From contig CAZGQG010000008.1 in assembly GCA_964527205.1 (NCBI GenBank), positions 1 through 61,093 of the forward strand: a DNA stretch of 61,093 nt. Direction: 5' to 3'. The notes under the pieces are model-generated. The model was not told the DNA's origin and did no database searches. It worked only from the letters and a program-made list of their open reading frames with translations. Below are positions 45,394 to 55,063 of this stretch, piece by piece. Source of the DNA: JARICQ01 sp964527205 (GTDB taxonomy: Bacteria > Bacillota > Clostridia > Tissierellales > Tissierellaceae). Position numbers and translations under genes: made by a program. Numbering within the stretch: position 1 is the stretch's first letter; each line of letters opens with the position of its first letter.

Positions 45394-46386
45394 ATGGATG
45401 ATAATAAAATCTTAGAAATAAAAGATCTGGTAGTCCATTACATCACAGATGATGGTGTGGTTGAAGCAGTTAACGAATTTAATATAAGTTTAAATAGAAA
45501 AGAAACCCTAGGCATAGTAGGAGAAACAGGAGCGGGAAAAACCACTACTGCCCTAAGTATACTTAGACTAGTTCCTGATCCTCCTGGAAAAATAATCAGT
45601 GGAGAAATCCACTTTGATGGACAAAGCATCTTGGACCTTGGAGAAGAGGAAATGAGACAGATCAGGGGAAATAAAATATCTATGATCTTCCAGGACCCTA
45701 TGACTTCTCTAAACCCTGTAATGACTGTTGTTGAACAGATTGCAGAGGGTATTGAGATTCATCAAGGCCTTGATCACAAGGAGTCCATAGAGCAGGCTAA
45801 GGAAATGTTAGAATTAGTAGGTATACCTAGAGGTAGGGCAGATGACTATCCTCACCAGTTTTCTGGAGGTATGAAGCAAAGAGTTATTATAGCTATTGCC
45901 CTTGCTTGTAATCCAAGCCTACTTATAGCAGATGAGCCTACTACAGCTCTTGACGTTACAATCCAGGCCCAGGTACTGGAGCTTATGAAGAGCTTAAAGG
46001 AAGAATTTTCTACTGCAATGATTCTTATAACCCACGACCTAGGTGTTGTTGCGGAGATATGCGACAAGGTTGCAGTTATGTATGCAGGAGAAATTATAGA
46101 ATTTGCCAATATTGAAGAATTGTTTGAAGATCCTAAACATCCCTATACTGTTGGACTCTTTGGTTCTATACCTAGTCTAGACAAGGATGTTGACAGACTA
46201 AGCCCTATTAAAGGCTTAATGCCAGAGCCTACAGATTTACCATCAGGATGCAAGTTCCATCCTAGGTGCCCACATGCTGAGGCTATCTGTGCCGAAAGGT
46301 CACCTGAGACTACTCATTTAGATAATGGCCATCAGGTAAGATGTTTTATTTATGAAGGACTTGTAGAACCTAAGGAGGTATTATAA
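45394..46386 (+). CDS. Peptide ABC transporter ATPase, DppD type
   Basis: 330 residues. Walker A GETGAGKTTTALSIL, signature FSGGMKQRVIIAIALACNP, Walker B LLIADEPTTALDVTIQAQ, and a C-terminal Cys cluster (GCKFHPRCPHAEAIC) as in OppD/DppD. Start after AGGAGG; stop overlaps the next ATG (TAATG). Confidence 0.95.
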   Translation: MDDNKILEIKDLVVHYITDDGVVEAVNEFNISLNRKETLGIVGETGAGKTTTALSILRLVPDPPGKIISGEIHFDGQSILDLGEEEMRQIRGNKISMIFQDPMTSLNPVMTVVEQIAEGIEIHQGLDHKESIEQAKEMLELVGIPRGRADDYPHQFSGGMKQRVIIAIALACNPSLLIADEPTTALDVTIQAQVLELMKSLKEEFSTAMILITHDLGVVAEICDKVAVMYAGEIIEFANIEELFEDPKHPYTVGLFGSIPSLDKDVDRLSPIKGLMPEPTDLPSGCKFHPRCPHAEAICAERSPETTHLDNGHQVRCFIYEGLVEPKEVL

Positions 46387-47342
46387 TGACTGAAGCTATT
46401 TTAAAGGTTGAAGGATTAAAGAAATACTTTAAAACTCCTAAAGGTATGCTGCATGCAGTTGATGATATCAACTTTGAAATAAATAAGGGTGAAACTTTAG
46501 GACTAGTAGGAGAATCCGGATGTGGTAAGTCCACTACTGGTAGAGTAATACTTAGACTTTTAGAAGCTACTGCAGGTTCAGTAACTTTTGAAGGCAAGGA
46601 TGTCTTAAATATGGGAAACAGAGAACTTGCTAAACTTAGGAGAGAAATGCAAATCATATTCCAGGATCCATTTTCTTCCCTAAATCCAAGGATGTCTGTT
46701 TCTCAAATAATAGCAGAACCTTTGATTATCCATAAGGTTGGAGATCAAAACAAGCAAACTATTCAAAAAGAGGTTATGAGACTAATGGATATAGTAGGTC
46801 TATCCCATAATCTGATGAACTCCTATCCTCATGAGCTAGACGGAGGAAGAAGACAGAGAATTGGTGTAGCCCGTGCCCTGGCCCTGCAACCAAAGTTCAT
46901 TGTAGCTGATGAGCCTGTATCTGCACTGGACGTTTCAATCCAGGCACAAATCTTGAATCTTTTACAGGATTTACAGGAAGAGTTTGGACTAACCTACCTA
47001 TTCATAACCCATGACCTATCTGTAGTAAAGCATTTTTCAGATACTATTGCAGTTATGTACCTAGGTCAATTGGTTGAAAAGGCTCCTGCTGACGCCCTAT
47101 TTAATAACACCATGCATCCATACTCAAAGGCACTACTATCAGCAATCCCTATACCTAGCTTAAAGGTTAAGAGAGAAAAAATCCTCTTAAAGGGAGAGAT
47201 TTCATCTCCTATAGACCCAGCTCCAGGATGTAGGTTTGCACCAAGATGCCCACATGCTATGGACATATGTACTAGGGAAAATCCACAATTACTTGAAATA
47301 GAAAAAGATCACTTTGTATCTTGTTTCTTATTCACAAAATAA
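46386..47342 (+). CDS. Peptide ABC transporter ATPase, DppF type, variant signature
   Basis: 318 residues. Walker A GESGCGKSTTGRVIL, Walker B FIVADEPVSALDVSIQAQ, Cys cluster GCRFAPRCPHAMDIC. The ABC signature reads LDGGRRQRIGVARAL in place of LSGGQRQRIGIARAL: the Ser that touches ATP is Asp and Gln is Arg. I recall this variant from other Firmicutes Dpp ATPases, so it may be a branch feature. Last gene of the Dpp-type operon. Confidence 0.94.
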   Translation: MTEAILKVEGLKKYFKTPKGMLHAVDDINFEINKGETLGLVGESGCGKSTTGRVILRLLEATAGSVTFEGKDVLNMGNRELAKLRREMQIIFQDPFSSLNPRMSVSQIIAEPLIIHKVGDQNKQTIQKEVMRLMDIVGLSHNLMNSYPHELDGGRRQRIGVARALALQPKFIVADEPVSALDVSIQAQILNLLQDLQEEFGLTYLFITHDLSVVKHFSDTIAVMYLGQLVEKAPADALFNNTMHPYSKALLSAIPIPSLKVKREKILLKGEISSPIDPAPGCRFAPRCPHAMDICTRENPQLLEIEKDHFVSCFLFTK

Positions 47343-47350
47343 AATATAAA

Positions 47351-47408
47351 TACTCTACTTCCAAGCAAGCTCCTTTCTTTAGACCTTACTTGGAAGTATT
47401 TTATTTTA
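47351..47408 (+). terminator. Terminator of the Dpp-type operon
   Basis: TACTTCCAAG pairs with CTTGGAAGTA around about 23 bases, then TTTTATTTT. Confidence 0.75.
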
Positions 47409-47444
47409 AATATCTCTTGCAATAATATAAAATATACTCTAACA

Positions 47445-47473
47445 TTGTAATGGACAATAAATTAGAATAATAT
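47445..47473 (+). promoter_or_regulatory. Possible promoter of the 570-residue protein gene
   Basis: TTGTAA, 17 bp, TAATAT, 27 bp before the ATG; each box is one or two bases off consensus. Confidence 0.35.
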
Positions 47474-47499
47474 TTATATATATATATTTAGGAGGTAAT

Positions 47500-49212
47500 A
47501 TGAGCAATTTAGACTATCGAGATATACAAAACATTAATATAGAAGTTACAAAAAAACTTCTTCAATACATAGCAGATGAATTGGAAAAACCCCATATAAT
47601 AGATACCTTAGAATCCCTGTACAATGATTTTTATACTCACAATATAAGCTTTGATCTTTGGCTAAGTTTTGATTTTTTAGATGAGAAGGGATATTCCTTT
47701 ATTGATAGGTTTTTAGAAAACCAGGGCCATGATTTAGATCCAGAGGAAATCCAGATCTTAGAGGCTCGGAATAATTCCAATATCTCTCTCTTTGAGATAT
47801 TAGATATAGAGGGAGATACCATACATGTTAACAATCTCTTGGAAAACAAAAGAGAATCCCTATGGGAGGAAGATCTAGCCCAGGTAGTGGATATTGGAGA
47901 CCTTATCTTTAGCAGGACTGCAAATCTACTTGGACTTAATACCTTTATTGGAAGCATTAGCTATCTTCCAAGATCTGTAAGGGATACCTTTTTAAAGGAA
48001 GTCTTTCTTGATTTCAATAGGCTAAATAAGATTTCCTCTAGCCTGGATATAAAGACCTATCTTAAAAACCACAGCATCAACCTATACACTATTTATACAA
48101 ATTCTGTCTTCCAGGCCGTAGAGTTGGAATATGATATATCCTCTATATTCTATGATGAATTGGAGGAGTTTCAAAGCTATCTGGATCTAAAGCTAAAGGA
48201 TGGGGATAAGAACAAGATAATCTCTAATCTCTTTGAGTTTTTTGAGTATTATCTAGTAGATCAGGACCTATCTCTTCGTGATCTGGATAAAATTGATTTT
48301 AACCAATTCTTCTACTCATCTATAGAGGAGGGTTTTATAATGTCTAGTGGAGTTCTTAACTCCTATATCCATAGCCTTAAAATTTATTTAGGATTCCTAT
48401 CCAATGTCAATAAAAAATACAAGGAAGCCTACAAGAATATAAGGGCTATTAGCAATTCAAGATTTCATTTTATGGACCTTTTAAAAAAGACAAAAGTTCC
48501 CTTTAAGATAGATGAAAGTTTTTGCAATACAATAAAGGGAGACTTTAATGACTTTCATTCTATGCCCATAGTTGATTTTGATAAATTCATCCTATATCTA
48601 ATGAACAGCCCTGTAGAACTTACTGCTAAGGGAAAGAAGATAAAAAGATCCTATCTCTTAGAAATAAATAATATGATGGATCTATCTGAGGAAGTAAAAA
48701 AATCAGCACCAAATCAAAGGGACTTTCCTCTCATTGATCTCTACTACAATATTAGCTTGTTTTTAGGTCTGGCAGAGATTAAAAATAAGAAGCTTACTCT
48801 TAGGGATAAGGGAATCAGCTTTTTAAGACTTAGGGATGAAGAGAAATTTACCATATTTTTTGACTATGTTTGGAGCAAGAACTTTGTGGAAACTATAGAT
48901 GCTATTAATGGAAAGAAGACCTTTAGCAAATATAAAAAGCACCTATTGGACTTCCTCTCTTCCCTGGAGCGAAATACCAAGTATGAGATGTTGGATGTCT
49001 TTCCAAAGAGCTCCATAGATACAGAGTTTTTCTTTCACTACTATCAGTATTTAAAGTTTTTAGGTATTATTGACTATAAGCTTTATCCCTCCTATCAAAT
49101 AAGCATTACCAATCTTGGGAAAACCGTAGTGGAATACTTGATATCTAGAAATGATCCAGGTCCTAGTGGAAAGATAATTCACATGGATAATTATAAAAAT
49201 AATAATCTTTAA
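47500..49212 (+). CDS. Protein of unknown function, 570 residues
   Basis: I do not recognise this protein. It is soluble: no signal peptide or membrane helix, rich in Phe, Tyr, Leu and charged residues. The first 190 residues read as one compact domain (SFDLWLSFDFLDEKGYSF, then ISLFEILDIEGDTIHVNN, then VVDIGDLIFSRTANLLG, a beta-rich stretch). The rest is mostly helical, and two C-terminal stretches (SPVELTAKGKKIKRSYL; YQISITNLGKTVVEYL) look like winged-helix endings, which would suit a nucleic-acid or adaptor role. AGGAGG precedes the ATG; its own terminator follows. It lies between the peptide importer and the S9 peptidase. Confidence 0.85.
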   Translation: MSNLDYRDIQNINIEVTKKLLQYIADELEKPHIIDTLESLYNDFYTHNISFDLWLSFDFLDEKGYSFIDRFLENQGHDLDPEEIQILEARNNSNISLFEILDIEGDTIHVNNLLENKRESLWEEDLAQVVDIGDLIFSRTANLLGLNTFIGSISYLPRSVRDTFLKEVFLDFNRLNKISSSLDIKTYLKNHSINLYTIYTNSVFQAVELEYDISSIFYDELEEFQSYLDLKLKDGDKNKIISNLFEFFEYYLVDQDLSLRDLDKIDFNQFFYSSIEEGFIMSSGVLNSYIHSLKIYLGFLSNVNKKYKEAYKNIRAISNSRFHFMDLLKKTKVPFKIDESFCNTIKGDFNDFHSMPIVDFDKFILYLMNSPVELTAKGKKIKRSYLLEINNMMDLSEEVKKSAPNQRDFPLIDLYYNISLFLGLAEIKNKKLTLRDKGISFLRLRDEEKFTIFFDYVWSKNFVETIDAINGKKTFSKYKKHLLDFLSSLERNTKYEMLDVFPKSSIDTEFFFHYYQYLKFLGIIDYKLYPSYQISITNLGKTVVEYLISRNDPGPSGKIIHMDNYKNNNL

Positions 49213-49214
49213 TT

Positions 49215-49246
49215 AAGCCCTATCCTATCAAGATAGGGTTTTATTT
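49215..49246 (+). terminator. Terminator of the 570-residue protein gene
   Basis: CCCTATC pairs with GATAGGG around CTATCAA, followed by TTTTATTT. Confidence 0.75.
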
Positions 49247-49321
49247 ATCCTATATTACTTTTTATTGGATATGAGATAGTATATAATAATATATAATACA
49301 TTGATTAAGGGAGAGATATAT

Positions 49322-51319
49322 ATGGAAAAACTTAAATTAGATGATTTCACTAAGTACAAATTTTTATCTGGACTTGAAATATCCCCAAAGGGTTCTCACA
49401 CTGCCTTTGTCCTTCATGAGGCTGATTTAGAGGACAACAAATACCTATCCAATATTTACATCTATAACAATAAAGACAAGGACTCCTACCAGCTTACCAG
49501 CCTAGGTGAGGAAAAGAGCTTTGTATGGAAGGACTCTAAGAATATTATATTTCCAGCCCTAAGAAGTGAAAAAGATAAAAAGAGAAAAAAAGATGAAGAA
49601 GCCTTCACATCCTTCTATAGAATTAGCATAGATGGAGGGGAAGCTAAAAAAGTCTTTGAGATTCCCCTTAATGTTAATTCTTTTAAGTTTATTGATGACA
49701 ATAATCTAATCCTTACAGCCCTATTTGATCCTGACTACAGGGATGTAAATAAACTTAGCTTGGAAGAAAAACAAGAATATATGAAAAAAAGAAAAGAGGA
49801 TAAGGATTTTCAAGTTGTTGATGAAATCCCCTATTGGTCCAATGGCTCAGGCTACAATAACAAGAAGAGAAACAGGCTCTATTCCTATAATATAGAGGAC
49901 AAAAGCCTTAAGGCAATAAGCGATGAATATACCAATATTTCAAGCTTTAAATTAAATGCTGAAAAGGATAAGCTGGTCTTTATAGCAAATTCCTTTATGG
50001 ACAAGATGCAGCTAAAAAACGATCTATATATCTATGATATCCTAGAGGCAGACTTTGAAAAGATAAGTCACCATAGGGATTTTTCCTATAGATTTGCAGA
50101 CTTTATCCAGGATAAGTTGATTTTTATAGGCCATGATATGAAGGACTATGGAATAAACCAAAATCCTGAAATCTATACTCTAGATCTAGGAACTAGGGAT
50201 GTTCATAAATTAAGCCCAGAGGGCTTTGATTATAGTATATCCAACACTGTAGGATCAGACTCTAGATATGGAGCTAGCCAGTCTATTCTCTTGGCAGAGG
50301 ATAAGCTTTACTTCACCACTACTGAGGGCTACAACTCCTATATAAATACCATAGATCTGCAAGGAAAAATAAAGAGGATAAGTTCCAGTAAGGGAAGCAT
50401 AGATGGCTTTGATGTACAGGGAGACCTGGTACAATTTATAGGCCTTAGAGATTTAGATCTTCAGGAGCTTTATCAGCTTAAGGAAGAGGGAGAAGAAAAA
50501 TTAAGCTCTTTTAATAGTTGGGTCAACAAGGAAAAGACTCTATCCAAACCTGAGCATCTTAGCTTTGAGAAGGATGGAGTCGAAATAGATGGTTGGATAA
50601 TGAAGCCTACAGACTTTAAGGAGGATAAGAAATACCCAGCAATCCTTAATATCCACGGAGGACCTAAGACTGCCTTTGGTTCCCTCTTCTTCCATGAAAT
50701 GCAATACTGGGCTAATGAGGGATATTTTGTATTTTTCTGCAATCCTAGGGGTAGCGATGGCAAGGGCAACTCCTTTGCAGACATAAGAGGCAAGTACGGC
50801 ACCATAGATTATGAGGATATAATGGATTTCACAGATTTGATTTTAAAGAATTACAGCTCTATAGATGAGGACCGAGTAGGGGTCACTGGAGGCTCCTATG
50901 GAGGCTTTATGACCAATTGGATAATAGGACACACAGATAGATTTAAGGCAGCAGCCTCCCAAAGAAGCATCTCTAATTGGATGAGTTTCTTTGGCACCAC
51001 TGACATAGGATATTATTTCTCCGATGATCAGCAGGCTACAAGTCCTTGGGAGAATCCAGAAAAACTTTGGTTCCACTCTCCTATGAAATATGCAGATAAG
51101 GCTACTACTCCTACCCTCTTTATACACAGTGAAGAGGACTACAGATGTTGGATCCCTGAGGGCATGCAGATGTTTACTTCCCTTAAGTATCATGGTGTAG
51201 ACTCTAAGCTTGTAATCTTTAAGGGAGAAAACCATGAATTAAGTAGGTCTGGTAAGCCTAAGAGTAGGATTAGAAGATTAGAGGAAATAAGCAAGTGGTT
51301 TGATTATTATTTAAAATAA
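49322..51319 (+). CDS. S9 family prolyl oligopeptidase-type peptidase
   Basis: 665 residues. N-terminal half is a beta-propeller-like domain (repeated beta segments with SYQLTSLGEEKSF, YRISIDGGEAKKVFEI); C-terminal alpha/beta hydrolase holds the triad Ser525 (TGGSYGGFMTNW), Asp606 (HSEEDYRCW) and His638 (GENHELSRSGKP). This layout is that of acylaminoacyl-peptidase/dipeptidyl-peptidase relatives. No signal peptide, so cytoplasmic: it would cut imported peptides. I used the ATG at 49322, which has GGGAG upstream; the TTG at 49301 is less likely. Confidence 0.92.
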   Translation: MEKLKLDDFTKYKFLSGLEISPKGSHTAFVLHEADLEDNKYLSNIYIYNNKDKDSYQLTSLGEEKSFVWKDSKNIIFPALRSEKDKKRKKDEEAFTSFYRISIDGGEAKKVFEIPLNVNSFKFIDDNNLILTALFDPDYRDVNKLSLEEKQEYMKKRKEDKDFQVVDEIPYWSNGSGYNNKKRNRLYSYNIEDKSLKAISDEYTNISSFKLNAEKDKLVFIANSFMDKMQLKNDLYIYDILEADFEKISHHRDFSYRFADFIQDKLIFIGHDMKDYGINQNPEIYTLDLGTRDVHKLSPEGFDYSISNTVGSDSRYGASQSILLAEDKLYFTTTEGYNSYINTIDLQGKIKRISSSKGSIDGFDVQGDLVQFIGLRDLDLQELYQLKEEGEEKLSSFNSWVNKEKTLSKPEHLSFEKDGVEIDGWIMKPTDFKEDKKYPAILNIHGGPKTAFGSLFFHEMQYWANEGYFVFFCNPRGSDGKGNSFADIRGKYGTIDYEDIMDFTDLILKNYSSIDEDRVGVTGGSYGGFMTNWIIGHTDRFKAAASQRSISNWMSFFGTTDIGYYFSDDQQATSPWENPEKLWFHSPMKYADKATTPTLFIHSEEDYRCWIPEGMQMFTSLKYHGVDSKLVIFKGENHELSRSGKPKSRIRRLEEISKWFDYYLK

Positions 51320-51327
51320 GATAAATA

Positions 51328-51356
51328 AAAAAACTGGTCATCTGACCAGTTTTTTA
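51328..51356 (+). terminator. Bidirectional terminator, S9 peptidase and pmbA
   Basis: AAAAAACTGGTCA and TGACCAGTTTTTT form a near-perfect palindrome with a two-base centre between the converging genes; it overlaps the last codon of pmbA. Confidence 0.9.
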
Positions 51357-52703
51357 TTTGCCTGATATGCTTAATGATTTTACAATTATTGAGGGGGAAC
51401 CAAAATAATTCGAGCTAGGGTGACTAAAGATCATGTCACTTCCAATTTCTTCGATTTCCATTAACATATCATATAGGTTGCCTGCTACGGTGATTTGCGC
51501 TATTGGACTCTTCTTTTCTCCATTCTCTATCATAAAACCATTGCATGATAGGGAGAAATCACCGGATGTAGGATTTATTCCTGCATGCAGTCCATGTATA
51601 TCAGTAATTAATACGCCATTGTCTATTTGATTTAATAATTCTTCCAGGGATTTTTCTCCCTTTTGGATAAACATATTTGTAGGAGCCACTTCTATAGAGG
51701 ACTTATGTGAGCTTCTATATCCATTTCCTGTGGACTGGACTCCGTCCTTCTCAGCAGTTTTCTTGCTGTGTAAGTAGGTCTTTAATACTCCATCCTTAAT
51801 AATATGCTTGGTCCTTGTTTCTGTACCTTCATCGTCAAAGTTTCTATATTTTGCTCCATTTTCCATCCTTGGATCTTCTATTATATTAAAGTCCTTTATA
51901 GCAATCGCTTTACCTATCTTACCCTTCATCAGTGACAAGCCCTTTTGAACTTGATTTGCTGAAAATATAGGTGAGAAAAAGCTAAACATATCTGCAACCA
52001 CATTGTTTCTAAGGACTGTTTTATAATCTCCTGCATTTATTGATTCTGCACCTAACATGGATACAGCATCTACAACGCTTCCCTGAATCAGCTCTTCCTT
52101 ATGGGAAGGGGAAAGGTCCTTAATTAGGAGGTGGGCATATCCTGTTTGCATTGCCTTGTCCCTCTCTGCAACAGCTCCAAGATTTATCATGCCTCCATGA
52201 TACTTATCTTCTAATTCAAGTCCTAGAGTATTTTTAATGTATATAGTCTCACTATGTTCCCTATAACTACAGGAGGAGATCTTTTTAATGCTTGGATCTC
52301 TTTCATAGGCCATCTTTTCTAAATCCAATAAATAATCTATTTTTTCATCTACACTGTACTCATCTAATTTATTCCTATCTTCTAAGTCTTCTATTTCTAT
52401 ATTTTCACTAGACATAGATTCTATATATTCATTTTCATTGTTTTCAGCATATTGAATTAAATTCTCAAGAAGTTCATCTATACTTTCATCTGTAAACTTT
52501 TCTGTATAGGAATATCCCATTCTTCCCTTGTATATACCTCTTAGGGAAAGATTTTCCTCATCTGAAATAAAGTGTCTTTCAAGACTTCCTTCATATATAT
52601 TAAGTTCTGTAGAAGCACTTTTCTTTATATATACTTCAATTGCCTCTATATTTTTTCTCTTTGATTTCTGAATTAGTTTTTCTATTAGCTCTTGTCTATT
52701 CAT
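51354..52703 (-). CDS. pmbA: TldD/PmbA family protein, PmbA (TldE)
   Basis: 449 residues. Subunit without the metal motif that partners TldD to make a heterodimeric protease, which opens peptides and in some systems matures RiPPs such as microcin B17. Blocks NRQELIEKLIQKSKRKNIEAIEVY, DKYHGGMINLGAVAERDK and the C-terminal NGFMIENGEKKSPIAQITVAGNL are family marks. The ATG at 52703 has AAGGAG upstream. It overlaps tldD by 8 bp. Confidence 0.93.
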   Translation of the reverse strand: MNRQELIEKLIQKSKRKNIEAIEVYIKKSASTELNIYEGSLERHFISDEENLSLRGIYKGRMGYSYTEKFTDESIDELLENLIQYAENNENEYIESMSSENIEIEDLEDRNKLDEYSVDEKIDYLLDLEKMAYERDPSIKKISSCSYREHSETIYIKNTLGLELEDKYHGGMINLGAVAERDKAMQTGYAHLLIKDLSPSHKEELIQGSVVDAVSMLGAESINAGDYKTVLRNNVVADMFSFFSPIFSANQVQKGLSLMKGKIGKAIAIKDFNIIEDPRMENGAKYRNFDDEGTETRTKHIIKDGVLKTYLHSKKTAEKDGVQSTGNGYRSSHKSSIEVAPTNMFIQKGEKSLEELLNQIDNGVLITDIHGLHAGINPTSGDFSLSCNGFMIENGEKKSPIAQITVAGNLYDMLMEIEEIGSDMIFSHPSSNYFGSPSIIVKSLSISGK

Positions 52704-54090
52704 CAGCTTCGCTCCTTCCCCCAACAGTCATGGTCTTAACCCTAAGAGTTGGTTGTCCAGCGCCTATAAAGAGGGCTCCACTACCTGCATAGCAATATCC
52801 TTGGCCTATAGACATATTGTCTCCAACCATGTCCACATCCCTTAGCATTTGATTGCCATTTCCTATTAGGGTAGCACCTTTTACAGGTTTAGTGATCTTG
52901 CCATTTTCTATTAGATAGGCTTCTGAAAGTGAGAAGTTGAAATCTCCAGTTGCTGGGTTTACAGATCCTGCTGAGACATTTTTTGCAAATAATCCCTTTT
53001 CTGTATTTCCTATGATCTCATCCTTTGTACTCTTTCCACTTTCTATATAGGTATTGGTCATTCTAGAAGTAGGAGCAAATCTATAGGACTCTCTTCTAGC
53101 TGATCCTGTAACATCCATATTCATTCTTCTAGCATTTAACCTATCTATCATGTATCCCTTTAATATTCCATCTTGGATCAGTATGTTTTTTTGAGTCTTA
53201 GTACCCTCATCATCCACACCTAGGGAACCCCATGCATTTGGTATTGATCCATCATCTACTAGGCTTACCACATCTGATGCTATCTTTTCTCCAATCCTAT
53301 CGGAAAATACGGATAATCCTTTGGCTACAGATGATGCTTCTAAACTATGTCCACAGGCTTCATGGAAAACAAGTCCACCAAAACCTGAATCTACAACCAC
53401 TGGCATGTTTCCTGATGGGCAGTAGTCAGCCCTGGCCATGGTCTTAGCATTCCTTGCTGCTTCCCTTGCATATTCCTCTATATCTATCTGATCGTAAAAC
53501 TCAGAGCCCATGAGAGCTCCAGGTCCTATATATCCTGTTTCTATTTGTCCATTATATTCTGATGCAGCTACTATAAGCATTCTAGTCTTTACTCTTTGGT
53601 CTTCTACAAATACTCCATCAGTATTGGCAATCAATACATTTTGTTCCTGGTCTAAATAGTTTACTGTCATCTGTGAAATACTATCATCATAGGCCTTGCC
53701 TGCCTGATAGGCTCTTTTTGTCAGTTCAATCTTCTTTGAAAAATCAACTGTAGAAGGTAGTATTTCATATTTATGAAGATTGGGCACTATATTTTTATCA
53801 AAATTAAAGGATATCTCTTTTTCTGATTTTTTAAGTGTCTTAGTTATCTTCTTAGTAATATTTAGTAGGTTTTCCTTGCTGGCATCATTGCTATATCCAT
53901 AAACTGAATTCAGTCCTGAAAACACCCTAATACCAACTCCAAAATCCCTACCGCTCATTCCTCTTTCTATAACTCCACCAACAGTGGCGATTTCTGTAGA
54001 AAAATTATCTTCGATAAATACTTCTGCAAAATCTCCACCATTAGCTAATGCTTCAAAAAATATATCTTCTATTATCCTTTTATTTAGCAT
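52696..54090 (-). CDS. tldD: Metalloprotease TldD
   Basis: 464 residues. The zinc motif is VFHEACGHSLEASSV, the HExxxH of TldD. C-terminal block AYLIENGKITKPVKGATLIGNG is the shared TldD/PmbA ending. AGGAGAT precedes the ATG. Forms the protease with PmbA from the next gene. No RiPP precursor or cyclodehydratase gene is nearby, so a general peptide-degrading role fits better. The pair lies downstream of the Opp-type operon in the same direction. Confidence 0.95.
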   Translation of the reverse strand: MLNKRIIEDIFFEALANGGDFAEVFIEDNFSTEIATVGGVIERGMSGRDFGVGIRVFSGLNSVYGYSNDASKENLLNITKKITKTLKKSEKEISFNFDKNIVPNLHKYEILPSTVDFSKKIELTKRAYQAGKAYDDSISQMTVNYLDQEQNVLIANTDGVFVEDQRVKTRMLIVAASEYNGQIETGYIGPGALMGSEFYDQIDIEEYAREAARNAKTMARADYCPSGNMPVVVDSGFGGLVFHEACGHSLEASSVAKGLSVFSDRIGEKIASDVVSLVDDGSIPNAWGSLGVDDEGTKTQKNILIQDGILKGYMIDRLNARRMNMDVTGSARRESYRFAPTSRMTNTYIESGKSTKDEIIGNTEKGLFAKNVSAGSVNPATGDFNFSLSEAYLIENGKITKPVKGATLIGNGNQMLRDVDMVGDNMSIGQGYCYAGSGALFIGAGQPTLRVKTMTVGGRSEADE

Positions 54091-54106
54091 AATCCATCTC
54101 CTGACA

Positions 54107-55063
54107 TTAATAAAGATAACAAGCTACAAAGTGATCTTCTTCAACCTCTTTTAATTCTGGTGCTAATACATGACACTTATCCATTGCATATGGACATCTC
54201 TTTACAAACTTACACCCTGGTGGTGTATTTACTGGTGAAGGAACTTCACCTTCAAGTTTGATTCTTTCCCTTGTCTCTTCCATTTTTGGATCTGGTACTG
54301 GTACAGCTGAAATAAGAGCTTGAGTATAAGGATGTAGGGGCTTATCATATATTTTTTCATTGGATGATAATTCCACCATTGATCCTAAATACATTACTCC
54401 TATCCTATCTGAAATATGCTTTACCATTGACAAGTCGTGGGAAATAAATAAATATGTAAGTCCCATATCTCTTTGTAATTCTATTAGCAGGTTTACTATT
54501 TGTGCTTGGATTGAAACGTCAAGAGCTGATATTGGCTCATCAGCCATTATAAACTCTGGCTCTACAGCTAAGGCACGAGCTATACCAATTCTCTGTCTCT
54601 GACCTCCTGATAATTCATGAGGAAATCTATCAGCATGTTCTTCATTTAATCCAACCTTGTTTAATAACTCTGCTAGCTTTTGAGCCTTTTCTTCATCACT
54701 AATCTTTAGGTGAACGTTCATTCCCTCAGATATAATGTCTCCAACCGTCATTCTAGGGTCTAGGGAAGCATAAGGGTCCTGGAATATTATCTGTGCGTTC
54801 TTTTTAAAGCCAAGTCTTTCTTTTCTATTCATAGAGTGTACGTCTTCGCCTCTATATAAGACTTCACCACTGGTAGCCTTGTATAAACCCAGTATGGTTC
54901 TACCACAGGTAGTCTTTCCACATCCAGATTCTCCTACTAGTCCAAAGGTTTCCCCTTTTCTTATGTTAAAGGATACATTGTCTACAGCCTTTAGGTCTAA
55001 ATCCTTTCCAACCCTAAAATACTTAGATAAATTCTTAACTTCTATTAAATTCTCTTTACTCAT
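54107..55063 (-). CDS. oppF: Oligopeptide ABC transporter ATPase, OppF type
   Basis: 318 residues. Walker A GESGCGKTTCGRTIL, canonical signature LSGGQRQRIGIARALA, Walker B FIMADEPISALDVSIQAQ, C-terminal Cys cluster (GCKFVKRCPYAMDKC). The inner ATG at 55063 has AGAGGTG upstream; start overlaps the oppD stop by 8 bp. Last of oppA-oppB-oppC-oppD-oppF. Confidence 0.94.
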   Translation of the reverse strand: MSKENLIEVKNLSKYFRVGKDLDLKAVDNVSFNIRKGETFGLVGESGCGKTTCGRTILGLYKATSGEVLYRGEDVHSMNRKERLGFKKNAQIIFQDPYASLDPRMTVGDIISEGMNVHLKISDEEKAQKLAELLNKVGLNEEHADRFPHELSGGQRQRIGIARALAVEPEFIMADEPISALDVSIQAQIVNLLIELQRDMGLTYLFISHDLSMVKHISDRIGVMYLGSMVELSSNEKIYDKPLHPYTQALISAVPVPDPKMEETRERIKLEGEVPSPVNTPPGCKFVKRCPYAMDKCHVLAPELKEVEEDHFVACYLY

